Made by a program: the position numbers and the translations under genes. Shown in pieces: positions 1-7,753 of a stretch of DNA of 64,000 bases (positions are counted from its first letter, which is position 1; each line of letters opens with the position of its first letter). This DNA is from Schauerella fraxinea (lineage in GTDB: Bacteria > Pseudomonadota > Gammaproteobacteria > Burkholderiales > Burkholderiaceae_B): the NCBI GenBank assembly GCA_030849945.1, contig JAVDKK010000003.1, positions 248,001 through 312,000 on the forward strand, given 5' to 3'. The notes under the pieces are model-generated. The model saw only the letters and a program-made list of their open reading frames with translations, was not told where the DNA came from and did no database searches.

Positions 1-489
1 ACGTCGCCTTGGCAGGCGGTCGAACGCCTGATCGCCGACGACGCGGCCACGATTTCGCGCACGCTGATCGAGCTGGTCGATGAGCAGGAGTGCGACCTGG
101 TGCTCACGACCGGCGGCACAGGGCCTGCTCGGCGCGACGTGACGCCCGAGGCGACGCTGGCGGTGGCCACGCGCGAGATGCCGGGCTTCGGCGAGCAGAT
201 GCGTCAGATCAGTCTGACTTTCGTGCCCACGGCGATTCTGTCGCGCCAGGTCGCGGTGATTCGCGAAACGCTGGCGCATGCCGCGCTCATCATCAATCTG
301 CCGGGTCAACCGAAGGCGATTCGCGAAACCCTCGAGGGGCTGAAGGGCGGTGAAGGCATGCGCGCCGTGCCGGGCATCTTCGCGGCGGTGCCGTATTGCA
401 TCGATTTGATTGGCGGCCCCTATATCGAAACGAACGACAGTGTGATTGCGGCATTCCGGCCGAAGTCGGCCCGCCGGATCAAGGAGTGA
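1..489 (+). CDS. mog: Molybdopterin adenylyltransferase, 5' end missing
   Basis: The frame is open from the first base, so only about the last 162 residues are present. MogA adenylates molybdopterin, giving the MPT-AMP from which MoeA inserts molybdenum; it is a cytosolic enzyme. The molybdopterin-binding loop TTGGTGPARRD is visible, followed by VTPEAT, GFGEQM, VPTAILSRQ and NLPGQPKAIRETL, and the protein ends in FRPKSARR, all as in MogA proteins. MoaB and CinA share the first loop but not the C-terminal part. Identification is firm; the start lies outside the window. Confidence 0.95.
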   Translation, partial: TSPWQAVERLIADDAATISRTLIELVDEQECDLVLTTGGTGPARRDVTPEATLAVATREMPGFGEQMRQISLTFVPTAILSRQVAVIRETLAHAALIINLPGQPKAIRETLEGLKGGEGMRAVPGIFAAVPYCIDLIGGPYIETNDSVIAAFRPKSARRIKE

Positions 490-517
490 ATCGCGCAGTC
501 GCCGCGATAGCCTGCGC

Positions 518-541
518 AACCCACAACCCACAACCCACAAC
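518..541. repeat. 7-bp tandem repeat, about 3.4 copies
   Basis: The unit aacccac is repeated three times exactly and begins a fourth copy, in the gap between mog and the small lipoprotein gene. It lies just upstream of the proposed lipoprotein promoter. No function is evident. Confidence 0.7.
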
Positions 542-563
542 GGCGCGACTGGCGTGAAGGCGG

Positions 564-594
564 TTGATCCGTGCGCTGCGACTAGCGGTATAGT
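564..594 (+). promoter_or_regulatory. Possible sigma-70 promoter for the lipoprotein gene
   Basis: TTGATC (564-569) and TATAGT (589-594) resemble -35 and -10 boxes, with a 19-bp spacer that is slightly long. A start near 601 would give a leader of about 30 nt before the ATG at 631. Inference from sequence only. Confidence 0.4.
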
Positions 595-630
595 CGCAGT
601 CTGTTCGAAACGTGAAACCAAGAGTGCGAT

Positions 631-972
631 ATGAAAACCCGTTTGTTGATGACCGTGGTGGCCCTGGGTGTGTTGGCCGGTTGTGCCAGTAGCGACGATC
701 TGCGCCGCAAGGATCCGGTGTTTTTCACCACCACCCAAAAAACGGCCGCCGAGTACGCCACGTGTGTGGTGCAATCGTGGCGCGGGCTGGGCGAGACGGT
801 CAATCAGCGCGAGATCCCGAATGGATTCGATATCGCCGCCGATGGCCGTCTGGGCAATATCGATTCGGTGATCCGCGTGCAAACCTACGACAATAAAACG
901 CACGTCAACATGTATTCGCGTATGCCCTACGGCCACCAGGACATGATGCAGTCGGCCAATCTCTGCATCTAG
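631..972 (+). CDS. Small putative lipoprotein of unknown function
   Basis: A 113-residue protein with a typical lipoprotein signal: positive start MKTR, hydrophobic stretch, and lipobox LAGC with the lipidated cysteine at residue 18. The mature part is hydrophilic and contains two further cysteines, one in YATCVVQSW and one near the C-terminus. I recognise no family. It probably sits in the inner or outer membrane facing the periplasm. It has its own candidate promoter and converges on the DUF924 gene, whose stop is 37 bp downstream. Confidence 0.85.
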   Translation: MKTRLLMTVVALGVLAGCASSDDLRRKDPVFFTTTQKTAAEYATCVVQSWRGLGETVNQREIPNGFDIAADGRLGNIDSVIRVQTYDNKTHVNMYSRMPYGHQDMMQSANLCI

Positions 973-1008
973 GTGCAGTAGCCGCGGAGGGCAGCAACGT
1001 GCTGCGCC

Positions 1009-1584
1009 TTACCCCGCAAACCCGCCATCGGCCAGAAACATCGCCTCATCCGGGGTCGTATGGCGGCCCAGTACCGCATTGCGGTGGGGAAAGCGTCCGA
1101 AGCGGCTGATGATGTCGCGGTGCATTTCGGCCCAGTGCAACGAGTCGGCATCCGTATCGCCCATCAATTCGACGCAGCGCGCCTGATCGGCGGCGTCTTC
1201 CGAATGCTCCAGCGGCAGGTAGAAAAACGGCCGCAGCTCGGGCGTCACGCGGCGATCGGCGCCGATTTCGATCGCGCCCAGCGCCATTTTGCGGGCCAGT
1301 ACGTCGGTGGCAAACATGTGCGCGGTTCCGCGAAACGCATTGCGCGGAAACTGATCCAGCAGGATCACCAGGGCCAGCGCGCCGATGTCGCTTTGCAGCC
1401 AATCGTCGCGTAGCCGAGCGGCAGCGGCAAAGTGCGCCGCCATGCCGCGCCGGCGAAACTCGGCGTCGAACGCCTCGTCTTTCACGAACCATTTCTCGCG
1501 GCCGGCTTCCTGCCAGAACGCCACCACGTCGGCGGGGGTACGAAAGGGCGGTGCGCCGGGGGCGTAAGAAGTCGATCTTGGCAT
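1009..1584 (-). CDS. DUF924 family protein
   Basis: 191 residues, the usual size for the family. Characteristic stretches are ADVVAFWQEAGREKWF near the N-terminus, then LLDQFPRNAFRGT, RPFFYLPLEHSED and GRFPHRNAVLGR. The family has no firmly established biochemical role and is predicted to be an all-helical, TPR-like soluble protein. The ORF extends 20 codons further upstream, but the ATG at 1584 is preferred because GGAG lies about 6 nt before it and the encoded N-terminus matches family length. It is a single gene, convergent with the lipoprotein gene. Confidence 0.85.
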   Translation of the reverse strand: MPRSTSYAPGAPPFRTPADVVAFWQEAGREKWFVKDEAFDAEFRRRGMAAHFAAAARLRDDWLQSDIGALALVILLDQFPRNAFRGTAHMFATDVLARKMALGAIEIGADRRVTPELRPFFYLPLEHSEDAADQARCVELMGDTDADSLHWAEMHRDIISRFGRFPHRNAVLGRHTTPDEAMFLADGGFAG

Positions 1585-1689
1585 GGGGGCTCCATCTTTC
1601 TGGCGGATGCGCGCTCGGTCGTTCGCGAAGCGCGGTGCCGCCATCGGTTATCGTTACGCACGATTATCGACCATTAACTTGCCGTATCC

Positions 1690-2541
1690 ATGATGCCTCT
1701 GATTCGAACCGCTTTGTTGTGCCTGAGCGCCTTGCTCTGTGTTCCCGCTCACGCCGCAGACAGCTTTATTTTTCGCCTGCTGAACAAGCCCGTGCCGGGT
1801 GGCGTGGCGGTGTTGCCACTGGAGCGGGGTGGCGAAGCCCCTGCGGTAACGTTCGCCAATCGGCCGGTGCTCGTGGTCGACGATCAGGGCCAATGGACGG
1901 CGATCGTGGGCATCCCGCTGACCGTGAAAGCGGGTTCGGAGCAATCGGCGCTGGTACGTGACGCCAAAGGCGCGCAGCGCCGCGTGGCATTCAAGGTGGA
2001 TGCCAAGGCGTATCCCGAGCAACGCATCACGCTCAAGAACAAAGGTCAGGTCAACCTCAGCCCCGAAAACGAACAGCGCTTCAAGCGCGAACTCGACGAG
2101 CAGCTTGCGGCCTACCGCACGTTTTCGCCCACGGCGCCGTCCAACGTGAAGTTCGATGTGCCGGTGCCCGGGCGCCAGTCAAGCCCCTTCGGCGTACGGC
2201 GGTTCTTCAACGGTGAAGAACGCAACCCGCATTCTGGCCTGGATTTCGCAGCCGGCACCGGCACCCCGGTGCAAGCACCTGCCGACGGCAAGATCATCCT
2301 GATCGGCGATTACTTCTTTAATGGCAAGACGGTATTCATCGATCATGGCCGTGGTTTGATCACGATGTTCTGCCACTTGTCGGCCATCGATGTGCAGGTC
2401 GGTCAGACGGTCAAGCGCGGCGAATCGGTGGCGAAAGTAGGCGCCACGGGGCGCGCCACCGGTCCGCATCTGCATTGGAACGTGAGCCTGAACGACGCCC
2501 GCGTCGATCCGGCCATCTTCATCGGTACCTTCAAGCCCTGA
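1690..2541 (+). CDS. M23 (LytM-type) peptidoglycan peptidase
   Basis: 283 residues with an N-terminal signal peptide ending near CVPAHA (residue 22), so it is exported to the periplasm. Residues 160-275 form a LytM/M23 domain with all zinc ligands: H181 and D185 in the HxxxD motif, and H262 in the HLH motif (260-262), plus H229, expected to be catalytic. Residues 25-120 form a beta-rich N-terminal domain as in single-pass M23 proteins. It should cleave peptide cross-links in murein; an intact active site argues against a role as a mere amidase activator. ATG codons at 1690 and 1693 are both possible starts. Confidence 0.92.
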   Translation: MMPLIRTALLCLSALLCVPAHAADSFIFRLLNKPVPGGVAVLPLERGGEAPAVTFANRPVLVVDDQGQWTAIVGIPLTVKAGSEQSALVRDAKGAQRRVAFKVDAKAYPEQRITLKNKGQVNLSPENEQRFKRELDEQLAAYRTFSPTAPSNVKFDVPVPGRQSSPFGVRRFFNGEERNPHSGLDFAAGTGTPVQAPADGKIILIGDYFFNGKTVFIDHGRGLITMFCHLSAIDVQVGQTVKRGESVAKVGATGRATGPHLHWNVSLNDARVDPAIFIGTFKP

Positions 2542-2572
2542 GCCGCTTTCACTTGTCGGGCGCACCTGGCAG

Positions 2573-2624
2573 GCTGATCTAGAAAGCTGACCTAGAAGGC
2601 GGAGCTAAGAGTCGGACCTAGCTG
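2573..2624. repeat. 13-bp imperfect tandem repeat, four copies
   Basis: Four consecutive 13-bp units (2573-2585, 2586-2598, 2599-2611, 2612-2624) share the core gctgacctagaag with a few changes each. They occupy the gap between the M23 peptidase and the alpha-hydroxy-acid dehydrogenase gene. Each unit carries CTAG or a close variant. Confidence 0.65.
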
Positions 2625-2753
2625 ACGCACATCGCCGGCGCACGGGCGACGCATCGTCGTATGATGTCATTCCGCGTGCGCCCGCTTCATTTGCCTCCAT
2701 CGCCCGAGCGCACGGTTTCATTCCAGGAGAGCGCGCTGCACGCGCCACACAGC

Positions 2754-3944
2754 ATGACGACACTGCTCGATCCGACCATTACCACCGTCGAAGATATGCG
2801 CGTCCTGGCCAAGCGCCGGGTGCCCAAGATGTTCTACGACTATGCCGACTCGGGGTCGTGGACCGAATCGACGTACCGTGCCAACACCGACGACTTCCAG
2901 AAGATCAAGCTGCGCCAGCGCGTGGCAGTCAACATGGAAGGGCGGTCGATCCGCACACAGATGGTCGGCATCGATGCCGCCATGCCGGTGGCGATTGCGC
3001 CGACCGGGCTGACCGGCATGCAGCACGCCGATGGCGAAATCCTGGCGGCGCGCGCGGCCGAGGCTTTTGGCATTCCGTTCACGCTGTCTACGATGAGCAT
3101 CTGCTCGATCGAAGACGTTGCGGCGGCGACCACCAAGCCGTTCTGGTTTCAGTTGTATGTGATGCGCGATCGCGATTACGTCGAACGCCTGATCGACCGC
3201 GCGAAGGCCGCCAATTGCTCGGCCCTGATGCTCACGCTCGATTTGCAGATCCTGGGTCAACGCCATAAGGACATCAAGAATGGCCTGACCGCGCCGCCCA
3301 AGATGACGGTGCGCAACATGATCGATCTGGCGACCAAGCCGAAGTGGTGTTATCACATGATGCGCACGCAGCGTCGCACATTCGGCAATATCGTCGGCCA
3401 CGCCAAGGGCGTGAGCGATCTGTCGTCGCTGGGCGCCTGGACGGCCGAGCAGTTCGATCCCCGCCTGAGCTGGGACGACGTTGAATGGATCAAGCGCCGC
3501 TGGGGCGGCAAGCTCATTTTGAAGGGCATTCTGGATGCGGACGATGCGCGTCTTGCCGCCCAGAGTGGCGCCGATGCCTTGATCGTCAGCAATCACGGCG
3601 GTCGTCAACTCGATGGCGCCGTGTCGTCGATTCAAGCGTTGCCCGCCATTGCGGAAGCAGTGGGGTCGCGCATCGAGGTGTGGATGGACGGCGGTATCCG
3701 TTCGGGTCAGGACGTGCTGAAGGCCGTGGCCTTGGGCGCACGGGGCACGTTGATCGGGCGCTCGTTCCTGTATGGCTTGGGTGCGGGCGGCGAGCGCGGT
3801 GTGCGCCAGGTGCTCGAAATGATCGCCAAGGAACTCGACATCACGATGGCTTTCTGCGGTCGCAAGACCATCGAATCGGTTGACCGCGATATTTTGCTGC
3901 CGGGCACGTACCCCACGCCGGCCAGCATGGGCGGCAACCGCTGA
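2754..3944 (+). CDS. FMN-dependent alpha-hydroxy-acid dehydrogenase (L-lactate dehydrogenase type)
   Basis: 396 residues from the ATG at 2754, the family length. It oxidises an L-2-hydroxy acid, probably L-lactate, to the keto acid with FMN, most likely passing electrons to the respiratory chain. Visible are the N-terminal RRVPKMFYDYADSGSW, the FMN loop APTGLTGM, WFQLYVMRD, the catalytic lysine in LKGI (K257), and SNHGGRQLDG holding the catalytic His281 and Arg284. The frame is open for 31 more codons upstream, but those do not match the family. The nearest purine-rich site (aggag, 2725-2729) is far from the ATG. Substrate choice among lactate, mandelate and glycolate is not resolved by sequence. 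Confidence 0.9.
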   Translation: MTTLLDPTITTVEDMRVLAKRRVPKMFYDYADSGSWTESTYRANTDDFQKIKLRQRVAVNMEGRSIRTQMVGIDAAMPVAIAPTGLTGMQHADGEILAARAAEAFGIPFTLSTMSICSIEDVAAATTKPFWFQLYVMRDRDYVERLIDRAKAANCSALMLTLDLQILGQRHKDIKNGLTAPPKMTVRNMIDLATKPKWCYHMMRTQRRTFGNIVGHAKGVSDLSSLGAWTAEQFDPRLSWDDVEWIKRRWGGKLILKGILDADDARLAAQSGADALIVSNHGGRQLDGAVSSIQALPAIAEAVGSRIEVWMDGGIRSGQDVLKAVALGARGTLIGRSFLYGLGAGGERGVRQVLEMIAKELDITMAFCGRKTIESVDRDILLPGTYPTPASMGGNR

Positions 3945-3953
3945 CGGCAGACG

Positions 3954-4004
3954 AAAAAATGCCGGTGGGCATCGATGGACCGGCCATCGAGCGTCTACCG
4001 GCAT
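3954..4004 (-). terminator. Intrinsic terminator of infA
   Basis: On the minus strand an 8-bp outer stem (accggcat at 3997-4004 with atgccggt at 3959-3966) encloses a smaller CGATGG/CCATCG hairpin and is followed by six T residues (3959-3954). This lies 80 nt after the infA stop. Confidence 0.7.
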
Positions 4005-4083
4005 GACAAGCGTTCAAACGCCTGCTTTGGGGTTCACATGGGGAAAATGCAGACCTGCTGCACCCCTCCCATGCGACGTCGTA

Positions 4084-4353
4084 TCAACGACGGCGGGGAT
4101 TCTGCGGACGGCTGGCTGCACCCGGGCGCACTTCGTCTTTGTGACGGAAGTTGATGCGGCCTTTGGTCAAGTCGTAGGGCGACATTTCCAGCGTCACACG
4201 ATCGCCGGCGAGAATACGGATACGGTGCTTGCGCATGCGACCCGACGCGTAGGCGCCGACTTCGATGCCGTTTTCGAGGGTAACGCGGTAGCGGCTGTCG
4301 GGCAGCACTTCGCCGACGACGCCGTTGAGTTCGATCAGTTCTTCCTTAGCCAT
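4084..4353 (-). CDS. infA: Translation initiation factor IF-1, long-tailed form
   Basis: An S1-type OB-fold protein that binds the 30S A site during initiation. Residues 1-72 match classical IF-1 throughout (LENGIEVGAYASGRMRKH, RILAGDRVTLEMSPYDLTKG). The protein is 89 residues, because a basic tail of about 17 residues ending PQNPRRR follows the usual end. AAAGGAG lies 8 nt before the ATG. The gene stands alone rather than in a ribosomal protein operon, as expected for the second infA copy many Burkholderiales carry. Confidence 0.95.
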   Translation of the reverse strand: MAKEELIELNGVVGEVLPDSRYRVTLENGIEVGAYASGRMRKHRIRILAGDRVTLEMSPYDLTKGRINFRHKDEVRPGAASRPQNPRRR

Positions 4354-4914
4354 AGGGCAACTCCTTTAAATACTTGATGCACGGCACCAGCCGTGGCGTG
4401 CGCACTGCCACAGGATGGTGGCGTGCACGGCACGCGGGGCGAAAGCTCAAGCCGGGCGTGCGGTAAAAACGCGGGAGGGGTCCCGCAGCTCCGACAGGCA
4501 GTATCGGCGCTTGAGCGCCGCAGGCGGGGCAGAGATGCCGCGATCACGACTGCGGCAAAGAGGCGTAGCACATACCGTGCGGGGCATGTCACGCGGATGG
4601 ATCGCATCGGTCGCAAACAGCTCTCGAGAAAGCGTTGCGTGGGGCAGCCGATGGACAGTGAGAATCTATCGCCATCTTAGCGCGCCAGGCCCTGAAAGTC
4701 CAGGTTTTCGTGCGGTGCAACGGAGCGTGCGGCGCCTTTCCGGCCCTTATTGCCGCAAATCACGGCCTTATTTCGGTTGCATTTGTTTCGTTCTACCGAC
4801 ACGGGCGAGCGTGGTGTCGGCAGCCCCTTCGACATGCGGCATTAGAATCCGCCCGTAAAATTACGCCATCGATCGATCCCCATTCGCTTATTTCTTCAAT
4901 TTTCAGGAGTTTTC
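4354..4914. other. Intergenic region between infA and fba
   Basis: 561 bp between divergent genes. I see no convincing coding frame; the frames that stay open here have no ribosome-binding site or recognisable product. It must hold the infA and fba promoters. A short inverted repeat GCGTGC-acg-GCACGC lies near 4430, and AGGAGT precedes the fba start by 6-7 nt. A TAGAAT at 4843-4848 could be the fba -10 box but has no good -35. Confidence 0.5.
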
Positions 4915-5979
4915 ATGGCCCTTGTTTCCATGCGCCAATTGCTGGATCACGCCGCCGAGCACGGCTACGGTATTCCCGCGTTCAACGTCAACAACCTTGA
5001 ACAGGTTCAGGCCATCATGGAGGCCGCTGCCGAAACCGATAGCCCGGTGATCATGCAAGCGTCGGCTGGCGCCCGCAAGTACGCCGGTGAGACGTTTCTG
5101 AAGTATTTGATCCAGGCGGCCGTTGAAACGTATCCGCACATCCCTGTGGTGATGCATCAGGATCACGGCCAATCGCCGGCCGTCTGTCAGGGCGCCATCG
5201 ACCTCGGGTTCTCCAGCGTGATGATGGATGGCTCGTTGAAGGAAGATGGCAAGAGCATCGCCGACTTCGATTACAACGTCGACGTCACCCGCAAAGTGGT
5301 GCAAATGGCGCACAAGGTTGGCGTCACGGTGGAAGGCGAACTGGGCTGTCTGGGCTCGCTCGAAACGATGGAAGGCGATAAGGAAGACGGTCACGGCGCC
5401 GACGGCAAGCTCACGATGGATCAATTGCTCACCGATCCGGAGCAGGCCGCCGACTTCGTCAAGCGCACGCAACTGGACGCCCTGGCAATCGCCATCGGCA
5501 CCAGCCATGGCGCCTACAAGTTCACCCGCAAGCCTACGGGCGATATCTTGTCGATCTCGCGCATCAAGGAAATTCACGCCCGGCTGCCCAACACCCACCT
5601 GGTGATGCACGGCAGCTCGAGCGTGCCGCAGGACTTGCTGGCCGAGATCCGCGAATTCGGCGGCGCCATGAAGGAAACCTACGGCGTGCCGGTGGAAGAG
5701 ATCCAGGAAGCCATCAAGTTCGGCGTGCGCAAGATCAACATTGATACCGACATCCGCCTCGCGATGACGGCCGCCGTGCGCCGTTTCCTCTCCGAGAACC
5801 CGGAGAAATTCGACCCGCGCGAATTCTTGAAGCCCGCCCGTACGGCTGCCAAGAACATCTGTATGCAGCGCTATCAGGAGTTCAACGCCGCCGGTCAGGC
5901 CAGCAAGATCAAGGTCGTGCCGTTGAACGAGATTGCCGCAGCTTACGCCGCCGGCAAGCTGCAGCAAGTGGTGCAGTAA
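4915..5979 (+). CDS. fba: Class II fructose-bisphosphate aldolase
   Basis: Zinc-dependent aldolase of glycolysis and gluconeogenesis, cleaving fructose 1,6-bisphosphate to two triose phosphates; cytosolic. 354 residues, the size of the CbbA/FbaA subtype of Betaproteobacteria. Visible features are PAFNVNN near residue 20, the metal-site HQDHGQSP (first His of HxDH about residue 82), VEGELG, GTSHGAYK with a second zinc His, MHGSSS, and KINIDTDIRLA. AGGAGT sits just before the start. It is followed by a structured 226-bp gap and purC, an order common in this family of organisms. Confidence 0.97.
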   Translation: MALVSMRQLLDHAAEHGYGIPAFNVNNLEQVQAIMEAAAETDSPVIMQASAGARKYAGETFLKYLIQAAVETYPHIPVVMHQDHGQSPAVCQGAIDLGFSSVMMDGSLKEDGKSIADFDYNVDVTRKVVQMAHKVGVTVEGELGCLGSLETMEGDKEDGHGADGKLTMDQLLTDPEQAADFVKRTQLDALAIAIGTSHGAYKFTRKPTGDILSISRIKEIHARLPNTHLVMHGSSSVPQDLLAEIREFGGAMKETYGVPVEEIQEAIKFGVRKINIDTDIRLAMTAAVRRFLSENPEKFDPREFLKPARTAAKNICMQRYQEFNAAGQASKIKVVPLNEIAAAYAAGKLQQVVQ

Positions 5980-6102
5980 CCGGTGCAGTGAGAGGAGCAC
6001 TCGTTCAGTGAGAAGTGCTCTATCGGGTGCACTGAGCCCGCGCCGCGGCGCGGAGTTCGCTGCCCGGAGCCGCTCACCGTGGGTGGGCGGTTTGCCGCCC
6101 GG

Positions 6103-6131
6103 TTTCGGGCCGGGGCAAGTAGTGCGATAAT
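6103..6131 (+). promoter_or_regulatory. Candidate extended -10 promoter for purC
   Basis: TGC followed by GATAAT (6126-6131) forms an extended -10 element, with a weak TTTCGG at 6103-6108 in the -35 position 17 bp upstream. A start near 6138 would place the following hairpin inside the purC leader. Inference only. Confidence 0.35.
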
Positions 6132-6150
6132 GTTGCCCGAAGCTGTGCTC

Positions 6151-6190
6151 ATTCCCGCCCGGACGGCGTCCAGGCGGGAATCTTCTTTTT
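6151..6190 (+). terminator. Intrinsic terminator or attenuator between fba and purC
   Basis: ATTCCCGCC (6151-6159) pairs perfectly with GGCGGGAAT (6173-6181); inside it GGAC pairs with GTCC, giving an almost continuous 13-bp stem. The tract tcttcttttt (6181-6190) follows directly. The purC start codon is only 15 nt beyond, so this terminator must act either at the end of fba or inside the purC leader. Confidence 0.8.
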
Positions 6191-6205
6191 GACATAGGCC
6201 ATCTC

Positions 6206-7084
6206 GTGAACGCTCTGCATCAATCCAGCATCCGGTCCTTACCCCTCCTTGGCCGCGGCAAGGTGCGCGACATGTACGCGGTGGGCGACGACAAACTGTT
6301 GATCGTCGCAACCGACCGTATCTCCGCCTTCGACGTCATTCTCGATGACCCCATTCCCGGCAAGGGCCAGGTGTTGACGGCGCTCACCGATTTCTGGCTC
6401 GAGAAACTGGCGCACGTGATGCCCAATCACTCGACCGGCATCGATCCGCAATCCGTGGTCGCCGCCGACGAGCGCGATCAGGTGATCGGGCGCGCCGTGG
6501 TGGTCAAACGTTTGAAACCCATCCTGGTCGAAGCGGTTGCCCGCGGCTACCTCATCGGTTCGGGCTGGAAGGATTACCAGGATACGGGCGCCATCTGCGG
6601 CATCAAGCTCCCCGCCGGTTTGAAGCAGGCAGCGCAATTGCCCGAGCCCATCTTCACGCCCGCGGCCAAGGCAGAGATGGGTGCGCATGACGAGAACGTC
6701 GATTTCGATCACGTGGTGCGCGAAGTCGGTCAGGACATGGCCGAACACATCCGCACCGTTACCTTGAAGCTGTATGCCGAGGCGGCTGCCTTCGCCCGCA
6801 CCAAGGGCATCATGATCGCCGACACCAAGTTCGAGTTCGGCTTGAGCGATGACGGCACGCTGCATTTGATGGATGAGGTGCTGACGCCCGATTCGTCGCG
6901 GTTCTGGCCGGCCGACGAGTACCGCGAAGGCATCAGCCCGCCGTCGTTCGATAAGCAATTCGTGCGCGACTGGCTCGAAACGCAGCCGTGGGGCAAGACG
7001 CCGCCCGCGCCGCGTCTGCCCGCCGAAGTGCTCGAACGCACGGCGGCCAAGTACCGCGAAGCGCTGGATCGCCTCACCGCCTGA
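6206..7084 (+). CDS. purC: SAICAR synthetase
   Basis: Phosphoribosylaminoimidazole-succinocarboxamide synthase, which joins CAIR and aspartate with ATP in purine synthesis. 292 residues, the long SAICAR form usual in Betaproteobacteria. Signatures are GRGKVRDMYAVG and ATDRISAFD near the N-terminus, VVKRLKPILVEAVARGYL, the ATP/substrate segment IADTKFEFG, and LTPDSSRFWP. The GTG at 6206 is the best start: it precedes the conserved region by the right length, though the ribosome-binding site is weak (agg only). It heads purC-purE-purK. Confidence 0.96.
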   Translation: MNALHQSSIRSLPLLGRGKVRDMYAVGDDKLLIVATDRISAFDVILDDPIPGKGQVLTALTDFWLEKLAHVMPNHSTGIDPQSVVAADERDQVIGRAVVVKRLKPILVEAVARGYLIGSGWKDYQDTGAICGIKLPAGLKQAAQLPEPIFTPAAKAEMGAHDENVDFDHVVREVGQDMAEHIRTVTLKLYAEAAAFARTKGIMIADTKFEFGLSDDGTLHLMDEVLTPDSSRFWPADEYREGISPPSFDKQFVRDWLETQPWGKTPPAPRLPAEVLERTAAKYREALDRLTA

Positions 7085-7218
7085 CGACCCGCAGCGGCGC
7101 GCGCTCGGCGGTTGTTGCCCGATCGCGCTGCGCACCTTGTGCCTGTCACGCCGTTTCCGCTGGAAACCGCACGAGCAGGCGCCCCCGACTTTCAAATCTT
7201 ATTCACCAGGATCGCGCC

Positions 7219-7734
7219 ATGTCAGCACCTGTCTCGCCGTCAACCAAGCCGATCGTCGGCGTCATCATGGGATCGTCCAGCGATTGGGACATCATGAAGC
7301 ACGCCGTGGCGATGTTCGAAGACTTCGGCGTGCCGTGCGAGATGCGCGTGATTTCGGCGCACCGGATGCCGCAGGATATGGCCGACTACGGCGCCGATGC
7401 GCGTGACCGCGGTCTGCGTGCCATCGTGGCGGGCGCCGGCGGCGCCGCGCATTTGCCCGGCATGATGGCGGCGTTGACGCCGGTGCCGGTGTTTGGCGTA
7501 CCTGTGCCCTCGAAGTATTTGCGGGGCGAGGATTCGCTGTTGTCCATCGTGCAAATGCCCAAGGGCGTGCCGGTCGCGACCTTCGCCATCGGCGAGGCGG
7601 GCGCGGCGAATGCGGCACTGCACGCGATTGCGACGTTGGCCACGACCGACGACGCGCTCTATACCAAGCTGGTGGCGTTTCGTGCCCGCCAGACCCAGGC
7701 CGCGCGCGACATGCGCATCCCGCCTCAATCCTGA
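7219..7734 (+). CDS. purE: N5-CAIR mutase
   Basis: Class I PurE, which rearranges N5-CAIR (the PurK product) to CAIR for PurC. 171 residues. The substrate loop GSSSDWD (18-24), SAHRMP with the catalytic His48, and AGAGGAAHLPGM (71-82) are all present. The frame is open well upstream into purC, but the ATG at 7219 has AGGA about 8 nt before it and gives the standard length. It is followed after 19 bp by purK, with which it acts in sequence. Confidence 0.96.
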   Translation: MSAPVSPSTKPIVGVIMGSSSDWDIMKHAVAMFEDFGVPCEMRVISAHRMPQDMADYGADARDRGLRAIVAGAGGAAHLPGMMAALTPVPVFGVPVPSKYLRGEDSLLSIVQMPKGVPVATFAIGEAGAANAALHAIATLATTDDALYTKLVAFRARQTQAARDMRIPPQS

Positions 7735-7753
7735 TCTTGCCGGTTCGCTCGTT

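Noticed and set aside
2718..4004. 428-codon antisense frame over the alpha-hydroxy-acid dehydrogenase gene
   Set aside because: His/Arg-rich composition typical of antisense shadows; the plus-strand frame encodes a complete known enzyme.
4415..4858. 147-codon frame in the infA-fba gap
   Set aside because: Starts in a poor context, Arg/Ser-rich shadow composition, no homology recognised and overlaps the likely promoter region of fba.
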